DNA from: Wenjunlia vitaminophila DSM 41686
GTDB lineage: Bacteria > Actinomycetota > Actinomycetes > Streptomycetales > Streptomycetaceae
DNA length: 64,000 nt
Assembly: GCF_000380165.1 (NCBI RefSeq)
Contig: NZ_KB904669.1
Location: 185-64,184 of the forward strand
Reading direction: 5' to 3'
Position 1 is the stretch's first letter; each line of letters opens with the position of its first letter. The notes beneath the pieces are model-generated. The model made no database searches. It had not been told where the DNA came from and saw only the letters and a program-made list of their open reading frames with translations. Positions 26,040 to 35,414 of this stretch are shown here, piece after piece. A program made the translations under genes and the position numbers.

Positions 26040-26774
26040 CAGGGCGTCGTCCCGCCACTTCAGGACCTTGTCGAAGCTGACCACGGCCCCGCGGGAAGGG
26101 TTGTTGCGGAACTGGACGTGGTCCGCCAGCGCCTCGATCAGGTACAGGCCCCGCCCACTCTCGGCGCAGACCGGGACGCCGTCCGCCAGGCGCTCAACGA
26201 CGAACCCGGTACCGAGGGGCTCGGTACCGGGCCGCATGTCGTGGTGTCCGGGGGTCTCGGGGGCGAGTGCCGGGGAGAACGCGGGTGCTGCGGTCTGGCC
26301 GGGGGCGCTGGGCCAGCCGACCTCCATGGGTACGGCGTCCACGACCTCCGGCGCCTCCTGGCGCCCCTCGCCCTCGGGCGGGCCGACGAGGTCCAGCACC
26401 TCCGCGGCGTCCACCGACCCCGCGGCCCGGGGGCCCCGCGCGGGCTGGGCCCGCACGGGGTCCGCGGGCCGTTCGTCTCCGACCGGTGCGAGTGCGGTGC
26501 CCCCCGCGGGGAACCCGGGGCCCGAGTCACACACCTCGATGCGGCACGTGTCACCGTCGATCCGGGCCGTGACCTGGTAACCGTCGTCCGCGTCCGTGGG
26601 AACGCCGACCGCGTGCTCGACCGCGTTGGCGCACGCCTCGGTCAGCGCCATGCCCAGCTCGAAGGAGATGTCCGGATCCACACCCGCCGTGTCCATCGCT
26701 CCGAGCAGGAAGCGCCGGGCGAGGGGAACACTCGCAGCCTCGCGCCGCAAGTGGAGAGTCCACCAGATGCTCAT
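26025..26774 (-). CDS. RsbW-like ATP-binding protein, second copy
   Basis: 249 residues. An HATPase_c fold is split by a long acidic and Pro-rich insert. The N-box is TEACANAVEHA (residues about 45-56), the G1 box is EVCDSGPGF (about 79-88), and the G2 box SGRGLYLIEALADHV comes only after about 100 residues of insert. Family members normally have these boxes about 30 residues apart, so the insert is unusual. It is probably an anti-sigma-factor-type kinase. It converges on pepP. Confidence 0.82.
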   Translation of the reverse strand: MSIWWTLHLRREAASVPLARRFLLGAMDTAGVDPDISFELGMALTEACANAVEHAVGVPTDADDGYQVTARIDGDTCRIEVCDSGPGFPAGGTALAPVGDERPADPVRAQPARGPRAAGSVDAAEVLDLVGPPEGEGRQEAPEVVDAVPMEVGWPSAPGQTAAPAFSPALAPETPGHHDMRPGTEPLGTGFVVERLADGVPVCAESGRGLYLIEALADHVQFRNNPSRGAVVSFDKVLKWRDDALLKAS

Positions 26775-26964
26775 GATCCAGCCTCCTGGTTGCGGCTCGA
26801 CATACCACTACGTATTGCCGAAAGGAAGAGGCACTAAGCCTGGTATCCGGCATGCACCGCTCGTTCGGCGGATGCCGGGCGGGAGGCCGTTCCCCGGAGC
26901 CCTCCGTCCCGCCCACGACCCGGTGGTCCGGCCTCCCCCGTACCGGTGAGATGATGGCGCCGCC

Positions 26965-27780
26965 ATGCCCACCCACACCCACGCCGCAGTGGACCTGCGA
27001 GCGGCCAGGGCGGCGCTCTTCGCCCTGGTCTGCGTCGTGCTGTCCGCAGCCGGCCACTCGGCGGCCTCGGGGACGCCGGTGCCGGTGTGGGCGCTGGTCA
27101 CGGCGTGGCTGGCGGTCTGGCTCCTGGCCATGTGCCTCGCCGGCCGGGAACGGTCCCTGCTGACGATCACGACCTGCATGCTGGGCGGGCAACTCGGCCT
27201 GCACACCCTCTTCGGCCTCGCCCAGCAGGACACCGCCGGCCACGGCGGTCACGGGCGCACCTCCGAGCTGGAGCAGATGGCGCTGCGGCTGCTGTGCTCA
27301 CCGGACCGCGGCGGGTACCTGGCCGCGGGCGACCACCTCGGCGGAGCCCACCCGGGGAGCCCCGGTGGGCTGCCGCGGGGCACGGACGCCGCCGCGGTGA
27401 TCCGGGAGGCCGGCCTGGACCCGGCGGCCTTCTCGTCCCCGACGCCCGCGCCCGTCGCCAACCTGTGCGGGACCCTGACCTCCGCTCCTCCGATGCTGCT
27501 CAGCCACGTGATCGCCGGGCTGGTGGCGGCCTGGCTGCTCCGCCGCGGCGAGGCCACCCTGTGGCGGTTGATCCGGCTGACCTCACGGGTGGCCGAGGTC
27601 GCGGCGTTCGGGCTGCGCGGCGCGCTGGCGCTGGTGCGGGCGCTCCTCAACGGGCTGCTCGGCCTCGTCGCCCGGCGTCCGGCCCCGGTCCGCGGGGACG
27701 ATCCGCCGGACGACACCACCGTTCTCCTCCAACACAGTGTGATCAGGCGCGGCCCCCCGGGATACACCCTCGCGGCCTAG
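26965..27780 (+). CDS. Integral membrane protein next to the copper genes, function unknown
   Basis: 271 residues. Three or four N-terminal membrane segments (about 13-85) are followed by a loop containing HGGHGR and CSPDRGG, then one more hydrophobic segment (about 175-195). The His-rich loop (TAGHGGHGR) could bind metal, which would fit the copper genes that follow, but this is inference. The start is ATG 26965. I do not recognise a named family. Confidence 0.72.
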   Translation: MPTHTHAAVDLRAARAALFALVCVVLSAAGHSAASGTPVPVWALVTAWLAVWLLAMCLAGRERSLLTITTCMLGGQLGLHTLFGLAQQDTAGHGGHGRTSELEQMALRLLCSPDRGGYLAAGDHLGGAHPGSPGGLPRGTDAAAVIREAGLDPAAFSSPTPAPVANLCGTLTSAPPMLLSHVIAGLVAAWLLRRGEATLWRLIRLTSRVAEVAAFGLRGALALVRALLNGLLGLVARRPAPVRGDDPPDDTTVLLQHSVIRRGPPGYTLAA

Positions 27781-27973
27781 GCCAGCCCCTCGTGGCGGCC
27801 CCGGCGCGGCCACCCACCGGCGGCCGGCGCACGGGCCCGGCCGCGGGCCGGACGCCCCGGGAACGGGTCCGTCCGGGGCCCCGCCGCACCCACGCGTCCT
27901 TTCCTGACACACACGCGCCGGCACAGCCGGGCGCATGCCCGCGTGCCCGCTCCCTGGATGGAGTCCAGCCAGC

Positions 27974-28840
27974 ATGAAGCGTCACACGTCCGTTTCATCC
28001 ACCATGTCAGGACACCTGCCGTCGTCGCAGGCGTCCCCCGCCCCGTCGCTGCCGCGCCGGCGGGGGCTCAGGACCGGCGCCGCGTCGCGGGTCGCCGCCG
28101 TCGGCGTCCTCGCGGGTTCCGCCGTCGTCCTGCTCTCCGGAACCGCCTCGGCCCACGTCTCGGTCCAGCCGGGCGAGGCCGCGCGGGGCAGCTACAGCAA
28201 GCTGGTGTTCAAGGTGCCCAACGAGCGGGACGACGCCGGCACCACCAAGGTGGAGGTCACCCTCCCCGCGGACCACCCCGTCGCCTCGGTGCAGACCCAG
28301 CCCGTCCCCGGATGGGACGTGAAGGTCACCAGGACCAAGCTGGACAAGCCGCTCGAGGTCCACGGCGAGCAGGTGAAGGAGACGGTCAGCAAGATCACCT
28401 GGACCGGGGGCACCATCGAGCCGGGCACCTTCCAGGAGTTCCCGATCTCCGTCGGCCCCCTGCCGGAGGACACCGACACCATGGTCTTCAAGGCCCTGCA
28501 GACCTACGAGGGCGGCGAGGTCGTGCGGTGGATCGAGGAGCCGCGGGAGGGTGCGGAGGAGCCCGAGAACCCGGCGCCGGTACTCAGGTTGACCGAGGCC
28601 GAGGACGACCAGCACGGCGCGGCCTCCGACGACCAGGACGCCGACGACGGCGAGGACGAGGCCAACCGGGGCACCAACACCGGTGACGACGGCAAGGACC
28701 TGGCCGGCGGCTCGGACACCGACTCCAGCGACACCACCGCGCGGGCCCTGGGCATCACCGGCATCGTCGTCGGCGTCCTCGGCGCCGGCGTGGGCGTCCT
28801 CGGGCTGCGCCGCCGGGGCGGCGGCACACCGGCCTCCTGA
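27974..28840 (+). CDS. ycnI: YcnI-family (DUF1775) extracellular copper-associated protein
   Basis: 288 residues. A signal peptide ends at GTASA, so the mature protein begins HVSVQP; the exposed N-terminal His is the copper ligand in YcnI. The DUF1775 domain covers about 50-195 (PGWDVKVTRTKLD, VSKITWTGGTIEPGTFQEFP). An acidic linker and a C-terminal membrane helix (GITGIVVGVLGAGVGVLGLRR) anchor it on the outside of the membrane. It opens the copper set. A hairpin terminator follows it. Confidence 0.9.
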   Translation: MKRHTSVSSTMSGHLPSSQASPAPSLPRRRGLRTGAASRVAAVGVLAGSAVVLLSGTASAHVSVQPGEAARGSYSKLVFKVPNERDDAGTTKVEVTLPADHPVASVQTQPVPGWDVKVTRTKLDKPLEVHGEQVKETVSKITWTGGTIEPGTFQEFPISVGPLPEDTDTMVFKALQTYEGGEVVRWIEEPREGAEEPENPAPVLRLTEAEDDQHGAASDDQDADDGEDEANRGTNTGDDGKDLAGGSDTDSSDTTARALGITGIVVGVLGAGVGVLGLRRRGGGTPAS

Positions 28841-28847
28841 CCCGTCC

Positions 28848-28886
28848 ACCGTGGGCGTCCCGGCTCCGACCCGGGGCGCCCACGGT
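28848..28886 (+). terminator. Hairpin between ycnI and sco
   Basis: The arms ACCGTGGGCGTCCCG and CGGGGCGCCCACGGT pair over 15 positions with one G-T pair, separated by 9 bases. It begins 8 bases after the ycnI stop and suggests that sco has its own promoter in the following 110 bases. Confidence 0.65.
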
Positions 28887-29002
28887 CCCCCGCCGCACCC
28901 CCCGGTACCCGCGCCCCGGCGCCCCGTCGGCGACCCACCAGCCACCGCGCACCTGCCAGCACCGTCAACGACCACGCTCCACGAACGACCCTTGGGGAAC
29001 AC

Positions 29003-29670
29003 ATGCCCAGCACCCTCGCGCGCCTCGCGGCCACCGTCACGGCCGGCGCGCTCGCCCTGACCCTGGCCGCCTGCGGCTCCGACGACGGCACCGCCGACAA
29101 ACCGGGTGCCGCCGCGGAGGTCAACGCCGGCAAGTCCGCGTCGCCCTACCAGGGCACCCCGCTCGACGAGGGTTTCGACAAGCCCGACGTCACCCTGACC
29201 GACACCCGGGGGAAACCGTTCAACCTGCGCACGCGCACCAAGGGCCGCGTCACCCTGCTCTACTTCGGCTACACCCACTGCCCGGACGTGTGCCCGACCA
29301 CGATGAGCGACATCGCCCTGGCCAAGCAGAAGCTGCCCGAGGCCGACGAAAAGAAGATCGACGTGGTCATGATCACCACCGATCCGGGGCGGGACACCCC
29401 CGAGAGCCTGCGCTCCTGGCTCAACGCGATGGACCCCTCGTTCATCGGCCTCACCGGTGAGTACGCGGACATCCGCGACGCCGGGCGCACCGTCGGCGTC
29501 CACGTGCCCAAGGCGAGGAAGGGCGAGGACGGCGAGATCATCGTGGACCACGGCGCCCAGGTGCTGGCCTTCAGCGCCAAGGACGACCGGGCCCACGTGC
29601 TCTACACCGCGGGGAGCGGCATCGAGGCCTTCGAGCACGACCTCCCGCTGCTGCTCAAGGGGGTCCCGGC

Positions 29671-29674
<4 letters not shown>
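29003..29674 (+). CDS. sco: Sco (SCO1/SenC) copper chaperone lipoprotein
   Basis: 223 residues. The lipobox LAAC (about residue 24) marks a lipoprotein. The thioredoxin-like fold has the copper/redox motif YTHCPDVCPTTM and a later ligand His in IVDHGAQV. In Streptomyces lividans the Sco protein delivers copper to cytochrome c oxidase. The stop overlaps the start of ecuC. Confidence 0.94.
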
Positions 29675-30222
<548 letters not shown>

Positions 30223-30279
30223 CAGACAGGGCCACACACCGCGCACCAGGCTGAGCGCGAGGCCCACGACGTTCGAACG

Positions 30280-30330
30280 AACCCCGAACCCCGAACTCCG
30301 AACTCCGAAACCCGAACCCGAACCCGAGAG
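30280..30330 (+). repeat. Heptamer repeats upstream of copCD
   Basis: About seven units of a CCCGAAC/TCCGAAC-type heptamer lie head to tail in the gap between ecuC and copCD, ending 29 bases before the copCD start. Confidence 0.75.
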
Positions 30331-30358
30331 CACAAGAGCACGAGAGAAGGAGGACCGC

Positions 30359-32338
30359 ATGGCGCCCGGCTCCACCCTGCCGCGCCGCGCCGCAGCCCTG
30401 GTGCTGCTGCTCGGCACCACCTGCGCGCTGCTCCTCGGTGGCGCGTCACGCGCCGCCGCGCACGCCGTGCTGACCGGCACCGACCCGGCGAACGGCGCGG
30501 TGGTGCAGACCGCCCCGGAGCGGGTGACCCTGCGGTTCAGCGAGTCGGTCACGGTCAGCGCCGACTCGGTGCAGGTCCTCAACCCCGAGGCCGAGGACGT
30601 CACCGGCGGCGCGCCCCGGCACGCCCAGGGGAGCAGCACCGCGGTCCAGGTCCCCCTGGGGTCCGGGCTGCCGGACGGCACCTACGTGGTGGCCTGGAAG
30701 GTCGTCTCCGCGGACAGCCACCCGATCCGGGGGGCGTTCAGCTTCTCGGTGGGGGCGCCGTCGAAGACCACGGTGGAGGTGGACCAGCTCCCGTCGGGGA
30801 ACGGCACCGTGGGCGGGCTCTACGACCTGGCCAGGTACTTCGCCTACGGCGGTCTCGCACTGCTGGTGGGCGCTGCGGCGTTCGTGCTGCACTGCTGGCC
30901 GCAGGGTGGGGAGCGACGGCCGGTGCAGCGGCTGCTGCTCGCCGGGTGGTCCACGTTGCTGCTGTCCACGCTCGCCCTGCTGGTGCTGCGCGGCCCCTAC
31001 GAGGACCGGGGCGGTGGTGGCTTCGGGGCCGCGTTCGACCTGTCCGTGCTCCAGGAGACGCTGGACACCAAACCGGGAGCGGCCCTGGCCGTGCGGTTGC
31101 TGATGTTGGCCGCGGCGGGGGCGTTCCTCGCGGTGCTGGTCGGGCAGCCGGCCAGGCAACGGCACCCCGAGGTGCGGATCGCCCTGTACGCGGCGGGTCT
31201 GCTGCTCGCCGCCGGCCTGGCCAGCACCTGGTCGGTGATGGAGCACCCCTCCGTCGGCATCCAGTCCCGGGTGGCCGTGCCGGTGGACGTGGTCCACCTG
31301 GTGGCGGTGGGGACCTGGCTCGGTGGGTTGGCGGCGCTGCTGACCGCGCTGTACCTCCCTGCCGGGAAACCGATCGGGGCGGTGGCAGTGGAACGGTTCT
31401 CCACGGTGGCGTTCTGCTCCGTGTTGGCCCTGGTCGGCACCGGCACCTACCAGGCGTGGCGGCAGGTCGGCACCCTGGACGCGCTGGTCTCCACCGACTT
31501 CGGCCGACTGCTGCTGGTCAAGCTCGCCGGGGTGCTCCTGCTGCTCGGCACCGCCGGCTTCTCCCGGCGCTGGGTCCGTCGGCTGCGGGCCGCGCCGGCC
31601 GGGACGACGCCCGACGGCACCACCGGGGCCGATGCCCAGCCCCCGGTGGGGAGCCCGGCGGAGGCCGTCACCGCCGGGTCCACCCGGGAAGGCGCCCGGA
31701 CCAGCGGGGACGTCGCACCGTCAGGAGAGGACGTGCCCGCCCCGACCAGCGGCGGACGCAGCGGGAACCCCGCCCGGGCCGCCCAGCTCGCCCGGCAACG
31801 CGCCGCCGTGGCCACCGCCAGGGCTCGCCGGGAACGGCACGCCGACCCGCACCGCGGCAACCTCCGCCGTTCGGTGCTGGTCGAGGTGTGCGTGGCGGTG
31901 GTGGTGTTGGCCGTCACCACGTTCCTCACCAGCACCGAGCCCGGCCGCGCCGCGGAGACCCCCCGGGCCGGCACCGCTTCCGCGGCCCCCGCGGGCGGCC
32001 CGGCCGTCGTGGAGCTGCCGTACGACACGGGCGGCACCGCCGGCAAGGGCACCGCGGAGATCACCGTGGACCCCGCGCGCAGCGGCGACAACGTCCTGCA
32101 CGTACGGCTCACCAACCCCGTGGGCGCCCCGGTGGAGGCTCCGGAGGTCCGGGTCTCGTTCACCCTGGAGAGCCGGGACGTCGGCCCGCTGGGAACCGAC
32201 CTCAGCTACATCGCGCCGGGCCACTGGGTGGCCTCCGACGCACAGCTCCCCCTGCCCGGTAGGTGGACGGTGTCGGTCACCGTGCGCACCTCGGACATCG
32301 ACCAGGTCACCGTGAGCGAACGGATCAGGATCGGTTAG
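30359..32338 (+). CDS. CopC-CopD fusion, copper import/resistance membrane protein
   Basis: 659 residues. The signal peptide ends before HAVLTGTDPANGA, so the mature N-terminal His can bind Cu(II) as in CopC; the second CopC motif is SADSHPIRG. About eight membrane segments follow (about 150-400, CopD). Then come a long charged linker rich in Arg and Thr, another membrane helix (EVCVAVVVLAVTTFLT) and an extracellular beta-rich C-terminal domain (VVELPYDTGGTAGKGTAEIT to the end). ATG 30359 has GAAGGAGG just before it. It lies between ecuC and dtpA, as in the Streptomyces copper set. Confidence 0.92.
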   Translation: MAPGSTLPRRAAALVLLLGTTCALLLGGASRAAAHAVLTGTDPANGAVVQTAPERVTLRFSESVTVSADSVQVLNPEAEDVTGGAPRHAQGSSTAVQVPLGSGLPDGTYVVAWKVVSADSHPIRGAFSFSVGAPSKTTVEVDQLPSGNGTVGGLYDLARYFAYGGLALLVGAAAFVLHCWPQGGERRPVQRLLLAGWSTLLLSTLALLVLRGPYEDRGGGGFGAAFDLSVLQETLDTKPGAALAVRLLMLAAAGAFLAVLVGQPARQRHPEVRIALYAAGLLLAAGLASTWSVMEHPSVGIQSRVAVPVDVVHLVAVGTWLGGLAALLTALYLPAGKPIGAVAVERFSTVAFCSVLALVGTGTYQAWRQVGTLDALVSTDFGRLLLVKLAGVLLLLGTAGFSRRWVRRLRAAPAGTTPDGTTGADAQPPVGSPAEAVTAGSTREGARTSGDVAPSGEDVPAPTSGGRSGNPARAAQLARQRAAVATARARRERHADPHRGNLRRSVLVEVCVAVVVLAVTTFLTSTEPGRAAETPRAGTASAAPAGGPAVVELPYDTGGTAGKGTAEITVDPARSGDNVLHVRLTNPVGAPVEAPEVRVSFTLESRDVGPLGTDLSYIAPGHWVASDAQLPLPGRWTVSVTVRTSDIDQVTVSERIRIG

Positions 32339-32422
32339 CCGGCGGCGCCGGCCTGGCGCGGAGACGGACGACCCGGACGCGACACGACGAGAAGCACAAC
32401 GAGAAGCACAACGTGGGAAGAG

Positions 32423-33766
32423 ATGACATCCAGATCTGATGCAGGGCGGCGCACCGGGCGCGGCGAAGCGCGGCAAACCCCGGCCGGGAACGGCGCCCCG
32501 GCGCGGACCCCGGCGCCCCGGCACGACGGGACGCCGGCAGGACCCTCCGCCGCCCCTGCCGGAGTCCCTCGGCGCACCCTCCTCGGCGTCGCCGGAGCCG
32601 CCGGCCTCACCGTCGGCGCCGCGGCCGGCGCGGGCGGCCACGCGCTCGCCGCGGAGCAGCCCCGTGCGCTGAGCACGGTGGGCTCGGCCTCCGTGCCGTT
32701 CCACGGGCGTCACCAGGCGGGGATCAGCAGCCCGTTGCAGGCGCACGGCCACCTGGTCGCGTTCGACCTGGTGCCGGGGGCCGGGCGGGACCGGGCGGCG
32801 GCGCTGATGCGACGCTGGACCAGCGCCGCGGCGACGATGGCCGAGGGCCGCCAGCCCGCCGAGGACAACCAGATCGCGCTGGACGCGGGGCCGTCCTCGC
32901 TGACCGTCACCTTCGGGTTCGGCGCCTCGTTCTTCGACCGGACGGGGCTGCGGTCCCAGCGGCCCGAGGCACTGGCCCCGCTCCCCCCGTTCTCCGCCGA
33001 CGCCCTGGACCGCCAGCGCAGCGACGGCGACCTGTTCGTCCAGGTCGGGGCGGACGACGCCCTGGTGGCCTTCCACGCCCTGCGGGTTCTCCAGAAGCTC
33101 GCGGCCGGCACCGCCGCGGTCCGCTGGCAGATGTCCGGGTTCAACCGCACCCCCGGGGCCACCGCCGAGCCCAGGACGGCCCGCAACCTGATGGGCCAGG
33201 TGGACGGCACCAACAACCCGAGGCCGTCGGACGCCGACTTCGACGCCCGGGTGTTCGTGCCGGCGTCGGCCCGGCCCGCCTGGATGGCCAACGGCTCCTA
33301 CGTGGTGGTGCGCCGCATCCGGATGCTCCTCGACTCGTGGGACCAGCTCTCCCTCGCCGAGCAGGAGAAGGTGATCGGACGGCGCAAGAGCGACGGGGCC
33401 CCGCTGTCCGGCGGCACCGAGACCACCCCGGTCGATCTGGGCGGGCGGCGCGCCGACGGCTCCCTGGCGATCGCGGGCGACGCCCATGTGCGCGTGGCCG
33501 CTCCGGAGTCGAACGGGGGGGCGGCGATGCTGCGCCGTCCGTTCTCGTTCCACGACGGTTTCGACGAGCGGGGGGCGCCGGACGCCGGGCTGCTCTTCAT
33601 GGCGTGGCAGGCCGACCCGCGGCGGGGCTTCGTCCCGGTGCAGCGCAAGCTGGACCGGGGTGACGGTCTGTCCCGCTTCCTCCGGCACGAGGCGAGCGCG
33701 CTGTTCGCCGTGCCCGGTGGCTGTGCGCCGGGCGAGTACGTCGGACAGCGGCTGCTCCAGGGGTGA
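32423..33766 (+). CDS. dtpA: Tat-secreted Dyp-type haem peroxidase
   Basis: 447 residues. A twin-arginine signal (PRRTLLGVAGAAGLTVGAAA, about 48-68) follows an unusually long 45-residue leader. The Dyp motif GxxDG appears as GQVDGTNNP, with the proximal haem His in AGDAHVRVAAP and the late block LLFMAWQADPRRGFVP. In S. lividans DtpA receives copper-dependent help and works with the copper enzyme GlxA. The related EfeB is linked to iron uptake, but efeO and efeU are absent here and the copper genes are adjacent, so the DtpA role is preferred. Confidence 0.9.
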   Translation: MTSRSDAGRRTGRGEARQTPAGNGAPARTPAPRHDGTPAGPSAAPAGVPRRTLLGVAGAAGLTVGAAAGAGGHALAAEQPRALSTVGSASVPFHGRHQAGISSPLQAHGHLVAFDLVPGAGRDRAAALMRRWTSAAATMAEGRQPAEDNQIALDAGPSSLTVTFGFGASFFDRTGLRSQRPEALAPLPPFSADALDRQRSDGDLFVQVGADDALVAFHALRVLQKLAAGTAAVRWQMSGFNRTPGATAEPRTARNLMGQVDGTNNPRPSDADFDARVFVPASARPAWMANGSYVVVRRIRMLLDSWDQLSLAEQEKVIGRRKSDGAPLSGGTETTPVDLGGRRADGSLAIAGDAHVRVAAPESNGGAAMLRRPFSFHDGFDERGAPDAGLLFMAWQADPRRGFVPVQRKLDRGDGLSRFLRHEASALFAVPGGCAPGEYVGQRLLQG

Positions 33767-33951
33767 CCGGTGGCCCGCCACCCACTGCCGCCGGCCACTG
33801 CCGCGGCCGCCGCACGGTCCGGGCAGCCCGAGCAGTCCGGCCAGTCCGGGCAGCCCGGGCAGCCCGGTCGGTCCGCGAGGCTGGCAGTCGCTATCGTGGC
33901 CAGGGCACAGCAGCACCGGCAGGGCAGCACAGGGACAGGAGAGCCGCGCGG

Positions 33952-34881
33952 ATGTCGCCCAGCAGCAACTACACCTACCTCGGCCCGGAGGGGACGTTCA
34001 CCGAGGCCGCGCTGCGGACGTTGCCCGAGGCGGCGGCCCGGGTGCTGGTGCCGATGATCTCCGTGCCGGCGGCGCTCGACGCGGTGCGCCGGGGTGAGGC
34101 GGCGGCGGCGATGGTGCCGCTGGAGAACTCGGTCGAGGGCGCCGTGCTGGTCACCCTGGACGAGCTCGCCACCGGCGAACCGCTGACCATCGTGCGCGAG
34201 GTGTTCCTGCCGATCGCGTTCGCGCTGCTGGTGCGGCCGGGCACCGGCCTCACCGACATCAAGACGGTGACCGCGCACCCGCACGCCCAGCCGCAGGTGC
34301 GCAGGTGGCTGGCGCAGCACCTGCCCGACGCGTCCTGGGAGTCCTCCGCGTCGAACGCGGACGGGGCCCGGCAGGTGCAGGAGGGGCGGTTCGACGCGGC
34401 CTTCGCCGGCGAGTTCGCCGCCGCCCGCTACGGTCTCGAGCCCCTGGTCACCGACATCCACGACGCGGAGAGCGCGGTCACCCGGTTCGTGCTGGTGGCC
34501 AGGCCGGCCCGGGTGGCGCCCCCGACCGGGGCCGACCGGACGTCGTTGGTCTTCCAGTTGCCCGACGACCACCCCGGGGCGCTGCTCCAGCTCCTCCAGG
34601 AGTTCGCGGTGCGGGGGGTCAACCTGACCCGCATCGAGTCCCGCCCCACCGGCGCCGGTCTTGGCAGGTACTTCTTCTCCATCGACTGCGAGGGGCACAT
34701 CGCCGAGGCACGGGTCGGCGAGGCGTTGAAGGGGCTCTCCAGGATCTGCCCGGACGTGCGTTTCCTCGGCTCCTACCCGCGGGCCGACGGGGTCCCGTCC
34801 AGCCCTCGCCCCGGCACCGCTGACGAGGACTTCACCCGCGCCTCCGACTGGCTGGCCCGCTGCCTCGACGGCCGCCTCTGA
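33952..34881 (+). CDS. pheA: Prephenate dehydratase
   Basis: 309 residues. Catalytic domain: YLGPEGTFTEAA, VPLENSVEGAV, and SAVTRFVLVAR with the essential Thr-Arg-Phe. The C-terminal ACT domain with ESRPT (about 195-280) binds phenylalanine for feedback control. The enzyme makes phenylpyruvate from prephenate, the committed step to Phe. It is monofunctional (no chorismate mutase part). ATG 33952 follows GGACAGGAGAG. Confidence 0.95.
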   Translation: MSPSSNYTYLGPEGTFTEAALRTLPEAAARVLVPMISVPAALDAVRRGEAAAAMVPLENSVEGAVLVTLDELATGEPLTIVREVFLPIAFALLVRPGTGLTDIKTVTAHPHAQPQVRRWLAQHLPDASWESSASNADGARQVQEGRFDAAFAGEFAAARYGLEPLVTDIHDAESAVTRFVLVARPARVAPPTGADRTSLVFQLPDDHPGALLQLLQEFAVRGVNLTRIESRPTGAGLGRYFFSIDCEGHIAEARVGEALKGLSRICPDVRFLGSYPRADGVPSSPRPGTADEDFTRASDWLARCLDGRL

Positions 34882-35414
34882 GGCTCCCCGCCGGGCGGGC
34901 GGGGCACCAGCCCGGGCCGGGGGGTCGGTGGCGCTGCACGGCTGCCCGGCGTTATCCACAGGGGTTGGCCACTCCTGGGGATAAGTCGACACGACGCTAA
35001 GAGCAAATCAGCATCTTCCCGACAAGTCAGACAGAGCGGATCTCCGTTAGCTCAGCGGATCAGCTCACCTTACGTCACTCCAATACGGTCAATGACGCCT
35101 CTGACAGGGTTATATTCCCCCGAAAGAGCCGGGAAGGCGGGTTTCAATCGCACCATTGCCGGCCGACCGCACCACACAGGGCATCCCCCTCCGGTGCGCG
35201 CCGGATTCACCCACACCCTGTGGATAACTGACACCTCCCCCTACCCTCCTGTGGATAACTCGGGCGGGGGCACCCGGCCCAGGGCCCAGGGTGCGCACCC
35301 TGCCGCCCGCCGGGGCCGTCCTGACCGGCGTTCCCACAGGGCCCACGGCCGGGCCCGCCGGAGGGGAACCTCCCGCGCCGGTTGCCGGAACCTCACCCCG
35401 GTAGCCTGGTGGCT
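34882..35414. other. Intergenic region with a cluster of DnaA boxes
   Basis: 533 bases without a gene. It contains the DnaA boxes listed separately and an AT-richer patch (34980-35120) with TATATT at 35111. It carries the serS promoter and leader. I found no T-box signature. Confidence 0.65.
34952..35258. promoter_or_regulatory. Three perfect DnaA boxes and one near match
   Basis: TTATCCACA occurs at 34952-34960 (+), 35219-35227 (-) and 35250-35258 (-). TTATCCCCA, one mismatch, is at 34976-34984 (-). The last two perfect boxes are 31 bases apart, close to three helical turns. The window shows no dnaA or dnaN, so this is not the standard oriC arrangement. Confidence 0.65.

Noticed and set aside
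35036..35120. A tRNA-like D-arm (TTAGCTCAGCGGATCAG) near the pheA-serS gap
   Set aside because: No matching anticodon arm, T-loop or acceptor stem follows at proper distance, so it is not a tRNA gene.
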